A stretch of 64,000 bases of DNA from Streptomyces dioscori (GCF_003024195.1 NZ_KZ679041.1:248001-312000), one strand, 5' to 3'. Positions 51,818-61,372 are shown, numbered from the stretch's first letter. Made by a program: numbers and translations. Notes: generated by a model not told the origin, from the sequence alone.

Positions 51818-51882
51818 CCTGACCCCGTCCGCCCGGTGATTCGACTGCCCATCGGGCGAACCACGGAGCGGGCGGGGTCAGG
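51818..51882. terminator. Imperfect hairpin between converging giant genes
   Basis: The left arm CCTGACCCCG...CGCCCG (51818-51834) pairs with CGGGCGGGGTCAGG (51869-51882) with a three-base bulge. It follows the effector stop by five bases. Confidence 0.6.
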
Positions 51883-51908
51883 TCACCCGGCGCGTGGTGG
51901 GTGAACGG

Positions 51909-51938
51909 TCGCGTCTCAGGGATAGCACTGAGACGCGA
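51909..51938. terminator. Second hairpin between converging giant genes
   Basis: Perfect 11-bp arms TCGCGTCTCAG and CTGAGACGCGA with an eight-base loop. Together with the preceding hairpin it insulates the two convergent transcripts. Confidence 0.65.
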
Positions 51939-52110
51939 TCTGCGGGTCAGGAGATCCCGCGTACTCGAACACGTCCCAGGCGCAGGCCGATCGGGAAGGT
52001 GCTGCAGTACCCGCTCACAGTGAGGGGTATCTCCGCCATGGCATCGCTCACGGTTCACCCCTGGCGGCCATCACACATGTGAGTACCACGCCGCATCTAC
52101 CTGCCGATTC

Positions 52111-55100
52111 CTACTCGGTGGGCGGGCAGATCTTCAGCAGCAGGCTGCCGTCCGTGTCCCGGACGACCGGGATGCTCTGGTCGAGCGTTCCGGCCACGTG
52201 CTGCGTCACCTGCAGCACCTTGGCCAACTGAGTGCTGTCTGCGGGGGCAGTGAAGCGGACCTCGCGCTCCAACGGGCCGGTGAGAGTGTCAAGTTGCGAC
52301 CTCAGAGAGTGCACGGCTGCCTCGGCGAGCGCGTCCACCAGATGCGGGGTGAGGTCGAGATCCAGCGAGCCCTCGGGAAGCAGACTCTCCAAGGTGACCT
52401 GATGGGCAGGGGCCGCCACGACGTCCTCGGCCGGGTGAACCCCGCTGTCCGTCGCGGCGTGCGGCTGGGGCGTATCGGCCGGCTGGACGTCGGAGGGCGG
52501 GGAGCCGTGGGCGAACAAGCTCTGGCCCAGTTCGGGGTGATGGACGACCGGGGTCTGGTGCGGCAGGCTCTCGATCCAGCCCTGCTGGCCGTCCGTCACG
52601 AGCCTGCCGTCGCCGCTCACATAGAGGTCGCCGTCCGGTGCCAGCACGGGTGCACCGGTGTGGTCCGCGATGCGCTGTGCGAGCGAGGGCTCTCCCTGCG
52701 GGCCTGGGACGGCGGCGTCCGGGGCGGGCAGGACGAGGAGGTCGCCCGGCTGCCAGCCGGTGTGCTCGGGAAGCCAGTTCGACAGCTCCGCGAGCGGGAC
52801 TTGGTGAGCCCCCAGGTGCAGCGCCTCACCCGTGGGGCCGGTCTCGCCGAGAAGCAACAGCGGGCCGTTGCCCGACCCTGCCACGACGCCTGGGAGGACG
52901 GACGCCGCGGTGGCCTGCCCGGTGAACGGACCGTGCCGTACGACCTGCGCGGTGACCAGATCGAGGGCGCGGGTCCAGCCTGTGCCGATGGGACCGCTCT
53001 CGGGGCGTGGTACGAGCGGGGCGGCGCCCCACGGGTCCGCGCCCGGCTGTACCTGGTGCCATCGAACACTGAGGATCGCGGCGGCCTGCGCCGTCGCCTG
53101 GACGAGGGTGTCCGGGGGTACGGACGGGTCGCCGATCGTGGCCCGGGCGGCGTCGATGTCGAGCCGGTCCGAGTGGGGGGTTGATCGGTCCGGGTCGACG
53201 GACGGCTGGTCCGCGTGCGGGGCTGGCTGCGTTGACGGCGCGGCCGGAGGCTGTGGGGATCCGGCCGCGGCTTCGTCAGGGCCGCCGCCGTGGCCTGCCG
53301 GCCTGCCGCCGGGGGACGGGAGCGGGCCGGGTTCGTGCGCGGCCCCCTGGGAGGGGCGGCCGGGTGCGGGGGCCGGGGCGGGGGTGTGCGCCGCGTCCGG
53401 TTCACTGCTGTGTGCCGTGGTGGCGGGGGCCGGGTCTGGTTCTTTGACGTGGGGCGTGGTGACCGGGGTGGTGTCCGGTCCGTCACCGTGTGGCGTGCTG
53501 GTGCGTGCCACGTCTGGCTTGTTGCTGTGGGACGGCGTGGCGACGGGGGCTGTGTCCGGTCTGTCGCCGCGTGACGGGGTGGCGGGGGCCGGGTCCGGTT
53601 CGCCGCCGCGTGAGGCAGTGACCGGGGCCGGGTCCGATGAGGCGTGCGGTCGCTCGTGGATCACCTGTGTGGTGGTGCGGGACCCCTGGTTCAACGTCGT
53701 CCCGTGCCCCGCACCGCCCGCGCCGTCACCGGACCCGCGTATGCCGAGATCGTCCAGCGTCGCCGGACGGCGATGGCCCACGTCCGGACGAGCGGGCGTC
53801 CCCTTGCCCGCGGACGGGCCCGCGGCTGTGGGCGGGACGTTGACGGTGGTGGGCTCGTTGTCGGCGGGATTCGGTCGGGCGGCGGGTGCGGCGCCGAGTC
53901 TGTTCCCGGTGCCGGGGAAGGGCTCTGACGTGGGTGTCTTGCTTCCGGCAGGCGGGATGTTGACGGTCGTCGGCCGGCCGTCGGCGGGGTTGGTCCGGCT
54001 GCCCGGTGTGGCGCCGAGAGTGTCGCCGGTGCCGGGGAAGGGGCCGCTGTCGGGCCGGTCGGTGATGGTGGAGAGATCGGCGGGCCGGTCGTACCCGGCC
54101 CCGGTGCGGTGCGGGGGGACCGGGGCGGCGCTCGCCGAAGTGCTCTTGCCGGTGGGCGGGATGTTGACGGTGGTGGGCCGGCCGTCGGCGGGGTTGGGTC
54201 GGGCGGCGGGGGTGGTGCCCAGGGTGTTGCCGTTGCCCGGGAAGGTCGTACCTGCTGTGCCCGGAGGTGTGTTCGTGGCGGCGGGGGTGGACGAGGGTGT
54301 CCTGCTGGCGGTGGGCGGGATGTTGACGGTGGTGAGCTGGTTGTCGGCGGGGTTGGGTCGGGCGGCGGGGGTGGTGCCCAGGGTGTTGCCGTTGCCCGGG
54401 AAGGTCGTACCTGCTGTGCCCGGAGGTGTGTTCGTGGCGGCGGGGGTGGACGAGGGTGTCCTGCTGGCGGTGGGCGGGATGTTGACGGTGGTGAGCTGGT
54501 TGTCGGCCGGGTTGGGGCGAGCGCCCGGGGTGGTGCCCAGGGCGTTGCCCGAGCCGGGGAAGGGGCCGCTGTCGGGCCGGTTGGCGATGGTGGAGAGGTC
54601 GGCGGGCCGGTCGTAACCGGACCCCGTACGACGCGGGGGAACGGGAGCCGGGGTGGTGGCCGACGTGCCGCTACCGCTGCTGTGAGCCGGATCGGCCCCC
54701 CTGGGCGGGATGTTGACGGTGGTGGTTCCGTTGTCGGCGGGGTTGGGGCGAGCTCCGGGCGCGGCACCGAGCGTGTTGCCCTTGCCGGGGAAGGACGCGG
54801 CCGGGCCTCCGCCGGAAGCCGAACTCGCGGAGGCCCCCGAAGCCCGGGCCGGACCAGCGGCTTCCGCGGAACCCGCGGAGGTGGGTCGCGTCGCTCCTGG
54901 GCTTCCCCCTGGGGCGGAGTGCGTGAGCGGGGCGGGTCCGGAAGTTTCCGCAGGGCCCGCCGAGGTCGGGCGCGTCGGGCCCGGGGCTCCCGTTGGACCG
55001 GACGGCGTGAGCTGGGTGGGCCCGGCCGTTTCCGCGGGGCCCGCCGAGGTCGGGCGCGTCTGGCCAGGCTGAGTTGGCCGGGTTGGGCCGGGCGTGCTCG

Positions 55101-56154
55101 TGGAGCCGGTCGGGACGGATCGGGCCGGGTCGATCGGGGTCGGCGCGCTTGAGTCAGGGCGCGTGGGAGCGGGGCCGTCGGCCGGGCGGCCGGTGAGGTG
55201 TGGCTGCGGGCCGGCGCCGGATGCCGCGGGGGCTGTGTTCGGCGTTCCCGTCCTGCTGGGCCCGGCCGATGCCGCTGCCACCGGATTGAGGGACGCGGGC
55301 CGGCCCTGCGGGCCCGTGAGGCCGGATTCGGAGGCGGTGGACCGGGACGGTGAGCTGTACGGCGGGAGCGTCGCGGCGTGGGTGAGGAAGTCCGGCACCG
55401 GTACCTTCGTTCCGGAGAGGGGCAGGACCACCGAGGGTTTCGGGGTGTTCAGCGCGGCGCCCGCGCCGGTCGGTGCCCCCTTCGGTACGGTCGGGAGCGC
55501 TGACTCGGCGGCGCCGGAGCGTTTGGGGTGGGGCGTCCAGTGGTTGCCGACGACCGCCTGCTGTGCGCCGAACGCCACGCTGGCGGCCGAGCTCTTCCAG
55601 TCCACCCGGAACTTCTCGTCCGCGGCCGCGTTGGCGAGCAGCTGCGTGATGATGTCGAGCCCGAGGTTCGTGGCCGCGCCGATAACGGCGTCCGTCACGA
55701 ACGTTCCCACGGCCCCTGTCTTCGCCAGGGCGGCCGCGAGTCTTGCGAACCAGGGCACCATATTCGCCAGGATGCCGCGGACCGCGCTCAGCAACGCGCC
55801 GATCAGCGGCCCGAGCTCCATCAGTAGCCCGCCCAGGACCAGCCCGAATATGTTGGCCAGCGCCGCGACCAGCCGCCGTTTGTTGATCTCATTGATCGTC
55901 TTCTGCAGTTCCTCGGCGTAGATGTGCAGCGATTCCCCGATCTTCCAGGCCGCGTCCGCCGAGGTGGCGAGTGACGTGTACACGCCCCGGTCCCCGTCGT
56001 GCCAGGCCGCCTTGGCGGCCGTGCCCGCCGGGCCCGTCCACCCCACGCCGTTCACGGCGCCGTCCATGGCCTGGGCCTTCTCGTACAGGGCGTCGCCGAT
56101 ACGGATCCAGTTGTTGCCCAGGTTCACGATGGGTTCCACATTGAACTGGACCAT
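52111..56154 (-). CDS. WXG-headed Pro/Thr repeat protein of the type VII locus
   Basis: 1347 residues. The first 100 form a WXG100-like helical hairpin with the turn GWTGPAG (Trp39-Gly41). Residues about 93-150 are strongly hydrophobic helices (IFGLVLGGLLMELGPLIGALL), so it may insert in membranes. Residues about 290-960 are low-complexity Pro/Thr/Ser, including six copies of a unit with core ARPNPAD...TTVNIPP. From about 1000 a globular C-terminal region begins (LLVLPAPDAAVPGP, APVLAPDGDLYV). It ends in about 80 residues that resemble the end of the 1893-residue effector. It begins 54 bases after eccC on the same strand, so it is probably a secreted substrate or a delivery partner of the system. 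Confidence 0.75.
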   Translation of the reverse strand: MVQFNVEPIVNLGNNWIRIGDALYEKAQAMDGAVNGVGWTGPAGTAAKAAWHDGDRGVYTSLATSADAAWKIGESLHIYAEELQKTINEINKRRLVAALANIFGLVLGGLLMELGPLIGALLSAVRGILANMVPWFARLAAALAKTGAVGTFVTDAVIGAATNLGLDIITQLLANAAADEKFRVDWKSSAASVAFGAQQAVVGNHWTPHPKRSGAAESALPTVPKGAPTGAGAALNTPKPSVVLPLSGTKVPVPDFLTHAATLPPYSSPSRSTASESGLTGPQGRPASLNPVAAASAGPSRTGTPNTAPAASGAGPQPHLTGRPADGPAPTRPDSSAPTPIDPARSVPTGSTSTPGPTRPTQPGQTRPTSAGPAETAGPTQLTPSGPTGAPGPTRPTSAGPAETSGPAPLTHSAPGGSPGATRPTSAGSAEAAGPARASGASASSASGGGPAASFPGKGNTLGAAPGARPNPADNGTTTVNIPPRGADPAHSSGSGTSATTPAPVPPRRTGSGYDRPADLSTIANRPDSGPFPGSGNALGTTPGARPNPADNQLTTVNIPPTASRTPSSTPAATNTPPGTAGTTFPGNGNTLGTTPAARPNPADNQLTTVNIPPTASRTPSSTPAATNTPPGTAGTTFPGNGNTLGTTPAARPNPADGRPTTVNIPPTGKSTSASAAPVPPHRTGAGYDRPADLSTITDRPDSGPFPGTGDTLGATPGSRTNPADGRPTTVNIPPAGSKTPTSEPFPGTGNRLGAAPAARPNPADNEPTTVNVPPTAAGPSAGKGTPARPDVGHRRPATLDDLGIRGSGDGAGGAGHGTTLNQGSRTTTQVIHERPHASSDPAPVTASRGGEPDPAPATPSRGDRPDTAPVATPSHSNKPDVARTSTPHGDGPDTTPVTTPHVKEPDPAPATTAHSSEPDAAHTPAPAPAPGRPSQGAAHEPGPLPSPGGRPAGHGGGPDEAAAGSPQPPAAPSTQPAPHADQPSVDPDRSTPHSDRLDIDAARATIGDPSVPPDTLVQATAQAAAILSVRWHQVQPGADPWGAAPLVPRPESGPIGTGWTRALDLVTAQVVRHGPFTGQATAASVLPGVVAGSGNGPLLLLGETGPTGEALHLGAHQVPLAELSNWLPEHTGWQPGDLLVLPAPDAAVPGPQGEPSLAQRIADHTGAPVLAPDGDLYVSGDGRLVTDGQQGWIESLPHQTPVVHHPELGQSLFAHGSPPSDVQPADTPQPHAATDSGVHPAEDVVAAPAHQVTLESLLPEGSLDLDLTPHLVDALAEAAVHSLRSQLDTLTGPLEREVRFTAPADSTQLAKVLQVTQHVAGTLDQSIPVVRDTDGSLLLKICPPTE
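54191..54508 (-). repeat. Exact 159-bp tandem duplication in the repeat protein gene
   Basis: The unit 54191-54349 is repeated at 54350-54508 with almost no differences and starts again, diverged, at 54509. 159 bp is 53 codons, so the frame is kept. Near-identity indicates recent expansion or gene conversion inside the Pro/Thr region. Confidence 0.85.
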
Positions 56155-56208
56155 GGGGACGGGCCTTTCGGGTGTATTGCGTGGGGCGGCGAGAGGGCAG
56201 TGGCGGTG

Positions 56209-59200
56209 TCAGGACGAGGGCGTCGCTTCGGCGTCCGCCGGGTCGTGGACGGTCTGGATGACTACGGCTCCGCCCTTGCGGGAGACGAGCGTGCCCCGAC
56301 CGGGTGGCTGCCGCGCCGCCCGCTGATCGCCGAGGAGGACGCCCTCCCGGGGATCGCCGGACAGGATCAGCCCTCCGGTGCCCAGCTCCCGTAGCCGGCC
56401 CACGAACGGGTCGGACATCGCCGAGCGGGTCGCTCCGCCGGTCCGGCGGCCGAGCACCAGGTGGAAGCCGATGTCGGCGGCCTGGGCGAGAGAGTCGACC
56501 AGTGGAGCGAGCGGATTGCGACTGCCGAGGCCGGCCCCGGCCACCAGGTCGTAGTCGTCGACGACGAGGTAGAGCTCGGGCCCCGACCACCAGCTGCGCT
56601 CGCGCAGTTCACGGGCGCTGATCCCCGGCGGCGGCATCCGCTCGCGCAGCTTCTCCGCGAACTGCTCCAGGTAGGCCGTGGCTGCCTGCGACTCGCCGGC
56701 CTGCGCCCCGAGATACTCCTCGGGCACCGCTTCGAGGAGCCCCCTGCGGTAGTCGATCACGATGAAGCGGACGTCCCAGGAGGAGCGGCGCCGCACCATG
56801 CCGCGCATCCACATGCGCAGGAACTCGGTCTTCCCGGAACCGGCGTCGCCGAGTACCAGAAAGTGCGGGCCGTCCGTCTCCAGGTTCACCGCGGCAGGGC
56901 CGAGGTCGGTCTCGCGCAGGCCCACGGGCACGTCGGCGGCGGCCGGGGCGCCGCCGTCCGGGTGGCTTTGCTCGTAGGCGGCCGCCAGGTCGGCAGGGGT
57001 GACGAGTTCGCCGAGGACCCGCAGCGGTTCCGCCTCCGGCCCCCGCCAGCCGGACCACAGGTCGTTGACGAGCTCTTCCTGGGCCTTGGCGAGACCGTCG
57101 GCCGAAGCGAGACCGTCGGCCCGGGGCAGTGCCGCGTGGAAGGTCAGCCCGGGGGCGATGAGTCCGCGTCCGGGCAGGACGGCCTTGAGCGCGCGGGCGG
57201 CCGGCCGGGAGATCTCCGACTCCCCGGGTTCGTTGAGCCGCAGTTCGAGACGGCCGGTGATGTTGTCTCGCAGGTTGGCTCGGATCTCGTTCCACCGGTT
57301 GGCGCTGAGCAGCAGATGGACGCCGACGCCCAGACCACGGGTGGCGATCTCCACAAGGGTCTCCTCGGCCTCCTCTACGGCGCCGCGCAGCGCGCCCCAG
57401 TTGTCGACGACCAGGACGATGTCCGCGCCGTTGACACCGTCGGGCAGCGCACCCTCGGCACGCATCCGGCGGAAGTCGTCCGCTGTGTCGGCCTTGAGCT
57501 CACGGAACATCCGCTCGCGCTCCTCCACCTGTCCGCGGACCACCGACAGAGCCCGGCGTACCTGCGCCTCGTCGTGTCGGGACGCGACCCCGGACACGTG
57601 TGGCGCGCCCTCGACGCCGGAAAGGCTTCCGCCGCCGAAGTCGACGCAGACGAACTGGAGCTCTTCCGGGGTGTGCAGCAGCGCGGCGCTCAGTACGGCG
57701 CTACGCAGCAGGGTGCTCTTGCCGGACTGCGGCGCGCCCACCACGGCGATGTGTCCGTGGGCGCCGGCCAGGTCCAGGTGGAGGACCCGCTGTTCCTGCT
57801 GGGCGGGCAGGTCGACGACGCCGAGCGGGATGTTGAGGCCGCCGCCCTGCGGCCACACCTCGGAGCGCAGGCCGCGCTCGGTGTCGGTGGTGAGCGGGCC
57901 CAGGACCGAGTCCAGTTCCACAGCGGAGGGCAGCGGGGGCAGCCACACCTGGTGGACCGGGTCGCCGTAGGACATCATCCGGTCCACGGCGACCTGCATC
58001 TCCGAGCGGCGGCCCGCCTCGGGCGGCGCGACGGGGGCGGGCGTCTCGGCGGCCTCGTCCTCGTCGGAGCGGGCGTCGCGGGCCGTACGGAAGCCGAAGG
58101 GGATGGGGGCGACCTCCACGGGCCGGGCCGTACGGACCTCGGACCCGTCGTGGTGGGTTCCCGACACGTGGGCGACCCGGAAGCGTTCGTACACCGACTC
58201 GTCGACCTTGAGGTAGGCGGAGCCGGGGATCGACGGCAGCCGGTAGGCGTCGGTCGTGCCGATCACCGCGCGGCTCTCCGCGGCGCTGAATGTCCGCAGG
58301 CAGATCCGGTACGACAGGTGTGACTCCAGGCCGCGCAGCCTGCCCTCGTCCAGGCGCTGGGTGGCGAGCAACAGGTGCATGCCGAGACTGCGTCCCACGC
58401 GGCCGATCTGGACGAACAGCTCGATGAAGTCCGGGCGCTGGGAGAGGAGTTCACCGAACTCGTCCACCATGATCATGAGGTAGGGCATGGGGTCGAGGGG
58501 GCGGCCTTCGGTGTCCGTCGCGCCCTGGGCCTGGAGGATCTGGTACTCGCGGACGGAGTCCACGTTGCCCGCGGCGCGCAGCATCTGCTGGCGGCGCGTC
58601 TGTTCGCCCTGGAGTGCTGCGCGGACGCGGTCCACCAGCGCCAGATCGTCTGAGAGGTTGGTGATCAGACCGGCGACGTGGGGCAGTTCGGTGACACCGG
58701 CGAAGGTGGCGCCACCCTTGAAGTCGACCAGGACGAAGCTCAGGTGCTCGGGGGAGTGGGTCAGCGTGAGTCCGGTCACCAGGGTGCGCAGGAGTTCGCT
58801 CTTGCCGGAGCCCGTCGCGCCGACCACGAGGCCGTGCGGGCCGACGCCGCCGAGTGCGGACTCCTTGAGGTCGAGCAGCAGTTGCTCACCGTCGCCCGTG
58901 ACGCCGACCGGCAGGCGCAGCAGCGCCTCGTCGTCGGGCGCGCGCCACAGCGAGGGCGGTTCCACCTCCTCCAGGCGCTGGAGGCCGAGCATGTCGGGCA
59001 GCGAGACCGTGCGGGAGAGCACCTGTTCGCGCTCCCCGGCAAGGCGCAGCGGTGCCAGGGCCCGCGCCGTCTGCTCACCCAGGCCCGACGGACAGACGTC
59101 CGCCGTCGCGTCGGTCACAGCACTGGTGAGAGCCGGTACGCGGCTCTCCAGGGTGAGCGAGCCGTTCGCGCCGACCCTGGCCCGCACGTCGACCCGCCCC

Positions 59201-60282
59201 GGCTCCTCACTCTCCTTGGTGACGGTGCAGACGACGTGCAGGCCGGTCGCCGGACCCGCCTCGGTCAGCAGGTCCGTGACGAGGGGCAGACCCGCCCACG
59301 GCGCGTCGGGCCTGAAGCCGTCCAGGACGACGACGAGGTGGCGCTCCGCTTTGGTCTCGCGGCGCAGGATGTTGGCGGCGTTCTCGGCCCGCTCTACGCG
59401 AGCCCGTTCGATCCGGGCGGTCAGGACGTCCTCGATGCCTTCGATGTCCTGTGCCAGGACCGGCCGGCCGGCGAGGGAGTCCGCGTGCCGGATGTGCGGC
59501 AGCCACTTCGCCCAGGACCAAGGGGCGTGCTCGGAGGTCAGCGCGATGACCTGGACGTCGTCCGGCGCGTGCAGGACGCCGAGTTGCAGCAGGAGGGCGC
59601 CGACGAGCGGTCCTGTACGGTCGGCGGGCCCGTGCACGCTGAGCACGCCTGTCGCCGCGAGGTCGACCCAGGCGGGTTCGTGCCCCACGTGGGCGTGGTC
59701 GCGCAGGAGCCGGTCCGCGGCGCGCTGCGACTGCGTCTCGAACTCCGCGGTCGGGTCACTCCGCTTGCCGGAGGCCAGCCGCATCGCGGGCACGCCCAGG
59801 CCCCGGCCGAGCCGGAGCCGGAGGAAGTCCTCGTCGGACGGCCGACGCTCCCACACCCGGCGCCGCCCGGTGGCCAGGGCCCACAGCCGGCGCGGGCTGG
59901 GGTGGAGGAAGGCGCTCACAGCGCGCTGCGCCGCGGCGGAGGCGCGGGCCTGGGCCCGGATGTCGGTCAGGTACTCGACGTACCGGTCGCGCTGGCGCAG
60001 CCGGGCGATCCGGGTCGACTTCCTGGACTGCGTCCGCACCAGAGCGGTCACGACGACCGACACGACCACGAACCCGATCCCGAGGAGGATCATCCAGGGG
60101 CGGCCGAAGGTGACCATGTACGCGGCCATGCTTACGCTGCTGAGCAGCGGCAGCAGCATGTAGAGCCAGCCGGCGGCCTGTGCCTCCTGAGGCTTCTGGG
60201 GCGGGGCGGGCAGAGCGACATGCTGCTCGGGCACCGAAGGCGGGAAGGTCCGCGCCGGACGGTGGAAGGCGATCTTGCTCAT
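56209..60282 (-). CDS. eccC: Type VII secretion FtsK/SpoIIIE ATPase EccC (fused Ca-Cb)
   Basis: A 1357-residue motor of type VII secretion. Two membrane helices (about 38-57 and 63-83) are followed by three FtsK-type ATPase domains. Walker A motifs are GATGSGKS (488-495), GAPQSGKS (849-856) and GDAGSGKT (1145-1152). Walker B is canonical only in the first (IMVDEF, Asp607-Glu608); the second reads VVDNW and the third VVDDY, as expected if domains 2 and 3 bind rather than turn over ATP. EccCa and EccCb are fused in one chain, the layout common outside mycobacteria. The ATG shares one base with the stop of the WXG100 gene upstream (TGATG). Confidence 0.95.
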   Translation of the reverse strand: MSKIAFHRPARTFPPSVPEQHVALPAPPQKPQEAQAAGWLYMLLPLLSSVSMAAYMVTFGRPWMILLGIGFVVVSVVVTALVRTQSRKSTRIARLRQRDRYVEYLTDIRAQARASAAAQRAVSAFLHPSPRRLWALATGRRRVWERRPSDEDFLRLRLGRGLGVPAMRLASGKRSDPTAEFETQSQRAADRLLRDHAHVGHEPAWVDLAATGVLSVHGPADRTGPLVGALLLQLGVLHAPDDVQVIALTSEHAPWSWAKWLPHIRHADSLAGRPVLAQDIEGIEDVLTARIERARVERAENAANILRRETKAERHLVVVLDGFRPDAPWAGLPLVTDLLTEAGPATGLHVVCTVTKESEEPGRVDVRARVGANGSLTLESRVPALTSAVTDATADVCPSGLGEQTARALAPLRLAGEREQVLSRTVSLPDMLGLQRLEEVEPPSLWRAPDDEALLRLPVGVTGDGEQLLLDLKESALGGVGPHGLVVGATGSGKSELLRTLVTGLTLTHSPEHLSFVLVDFKGGATFAGVTELPHVAGLITNLSDDLALVDRVRAALQGEQTRRQQMLRAAGNVDSVREYQILQAQGATDTEGRPLDPMPYLMIMVDEFGELLSQRPDFIELFVQIGRVGRSLGMHLLLATQRLDEGRLRGLESHLSYRICLRTFSAAESRAVIGTTDAYRLPSIPGSAYLKVDESVYERFRVAHVSGTHHDGSEVRTARPVEVAPIPFGFRTARDARSDEDEAAETPAPVAPPEAGRRSEMQVAVDRMMSYGDPVHQVWLPPLPSAVELDSVLGPLTTDTERGLRSEVWPQGGGLNIPLGVVDLPAQQEQRVLHLDLAGAHGHIAVVGAPQSGKSTLLRSAVLSAALLHTPEELQFVCVDFGGGSLSGVEGAPHVSGVASRHDEAQVRRALSVVRGQVEERERMFRELKADTADDFRRMRAEGALPDGVNGADIVLVVDNWGALRGAVEEAEETLVEIATRGLGVGVHLLLSANRWNEIRANLRDNITGRLELRLNEPGESEISRPAARALKAVLPGRGLIAPGLTFHAALPRADGLASADGLAKAQEELVNDLWSGWRGPEAEPLRVLGELVTPADLAAAYEQSHPDGGAPAAADVPVGLRETDLGPAAVNLETDGPHFLVLGDAGSGKTEFLRMWMRGMVRRRSSWDVRFIVIDYRRGLLEAVPEEYLGAQAGESQAATAYLEQFAEKLRERMPPPGISARELRERSWWSGPELYLVVDDYDLVAGAGLGSRNPLAPLVDSLAQAADIGFHLVLGRRTGGATRSAMSDPFVGRLRELGTGGLILSGDPREGVLLGDQRAARQPPGRGTLVSRKGGAVVIQTVHDPADAEATPSS

Positions 60283-60755
60283 CAGTTGTTGAAGTCCTCC
60301 ACGACGGCGGAATCTTCGGGGTCGAGGCCCTCCGGCACATCCGCGGGGGCCGAGGTGGGTGTCGTCGGGGCTGAGCCGCCGTTCGGATTGTTGGCGCCGC
60401 CCGGCAGGTTGTCGGCGAAGTCCCGGAACAGCTTCTCCAGAGAGACCTCGGTCTGGCTGAACGCGGCGGCCACGACGTGCACCGTGCCCGCCATGACGTT
60501 GAGGACGCCGTCCTCGGGATGTTCCTTGCTGCCGAAGAGATCCCGCATCACGGCGTTCCAACGGTCCATGAATTTCTTCGCCTCCTGCGCGGAGGCTCCC
60601 ACCCAGCTCAGCTGCAGGTGAAAGGCGGTGTCGGCGATGGCCTCCAGGTGCTCGACCATCTGTTCCGCACGGGTCAGCAGCGCCTTGCCCACCTCATCGA
60701 CCAGCCGGGGATCGACGGACAGGACCGATGTGTCGTAGTCGGGGCTGTCAGGCAT
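60282..60755 (-). CDS. WXG100-type secretion protein B
   Basis: 157 residues. The helix-turn-helix WXG hairpin occupies about 15-110, with the motif LSWVGASAQEA (Trp51-Gly53). The C-terminal 45 residues are disordered and Pro/Asn/Asp-rich, an extension beyond the usual 100 residues. The start ATG overlaps the end of the upstream WXG-like gene by eight bases, and its stop overlaps the eccC start. These three genes form a tightly coupled unit. Proteins of this type are secreted as dimers and bind the third EccC ATPase domain; pairing with the upstream product is inferred. Confidence 0.87.
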   Translation of the reverse strand: MPDSPDYDTSVLSVDPRLVDEVGKALLTRAEQMVEHLEAIADTAFHLQLSWVGASAQEAKKFMDRWNAVMRDLFGSKEHPEDGVLNVMAGTVHVVAAAFSQTEVSLEKLFRDFADNLPGGANNPNGGSAPTTPTSAPADVPEGLDPEDSAVVEDFNN

Positions 60756-61227
60756 CCGGCTCTCCCTGACCCGTCGCGCGGTCCCTGAGCCCCGCGGGCT
60801 GCGGGTCCACCGGACCGTCCTGCACAGGAGCGGCGGGCAGCGAGGCGGGCGGACGGTCGCTGAGCGCGTACTGCTTGTGTTTCGGGTTCGGGCCGCCCGA
60901 ACCACCGCTGCCGCCACCGCTGTTGTGGAAGTTCGCCTTCTCGGCGTCCAGGTAGGTGTCGTAGGAGACCTGCATGCGCCGGACCATCTCCTCCAGGAGA
61001 GCGTGGAGATCGGCCGAGGCGCGGTCGAACCACCGCATGACCGGTTCGCTGCTGGCTTCCGCCGGGCTGCGCCATACGTCGGGCAACGAGGCGAACCGGG
61101 AACGGATCTGCTCCAGGTCCCCCTCGATGTTCCCGGAGATGCCCCTGACCTTCCTGGTGGCCTCCCCGAGCCTGCCGAGCGCCACCTCGAACTCACCTCG
61201 GCTCATCTTGCGCGTGCCGTCAGCCAT
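60748..61227 (-). CDS. WXG100-like secretion protein A
   Basis: 159 residues. A helical hairpin (about 8-105) carries LPDVWRSPAEASSEP at the turn, that is WRS in place of WXG, with a YDTYLDAEKANF helix end after it. A Gly-rich then Pro-rich tail follows (GGGSGGSGG). It precedes and overlaps the second WXG100 gene, consistent with a heterodimer partner like EsxA/EsxB pairs. The ATG at 61225-61227 is used; a further in-frame ATG six codons upstream (ATGGAGTGGGCGGCA) is possible. Confidence 0.8.
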   Translation of the reverse strand: MADGTRKMSRGEFEVALGRLGEATRKVRGISGNIEGDLEQIRSRFASLPDVWRSPAEASSEPVMRWFDRASADLHALLEEMVRRMQVSYDTYLDAEKANFHNSGGGSGGSGGPNPKHKQYALSDRPPASLPAAPVQDGPVDPQPAGLRDRATGQGEPDA

Positions 61228-61372
61228 TGCCGCCCACTCCATTTCGGTCCCGGAGTCGCACACATGTGTTCGCGTCCGGGTTACACACATGGTTACATGC
61301 TTCGAAGGGTGTTCCGTCGCGACATGTGTGAAGGCGGGTCCGGACACCGAGTTCACGAGAAGGAGCGAGACC
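61228..61372. promoter_or_regulatory. Divergent promoter region of the secretion operon
   Basis: A 145-base gap between the WXG100 operon (minus) and the 215-residue protein gene (plus). It holds a perfect ACACATGTGT palindrome (61260-61269), a related ACACATGGTTACATG (61285-61299) and GACATGTGTG (61321-61330). The spaced repeats look like regulator binding sites for both genes. Confidence 0.45.

Noticed and set aside
54160..54510. CRISPR-like direct repeats
   Set aside because: The 159-bp repeats are in frame inside a protein gene with no short repeats and unique spacers.
52832..54616. 594-codon plus-strand open frame opposite the Pro/Thr repeat protein
   Set aside because: It is Gly/Val-rich low-complexity sequence created by the antisense of Pro/Thr codons; no ribosome site or domain. 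The minus frame has the WXG head and organised domains.
56461..58323. 620-codon plus-strand open frame opposite eccC
   Set aside because: It is antisense to a fully recognisable three-domain ATPase. Composition is typical of a GC-rich shadow frame.
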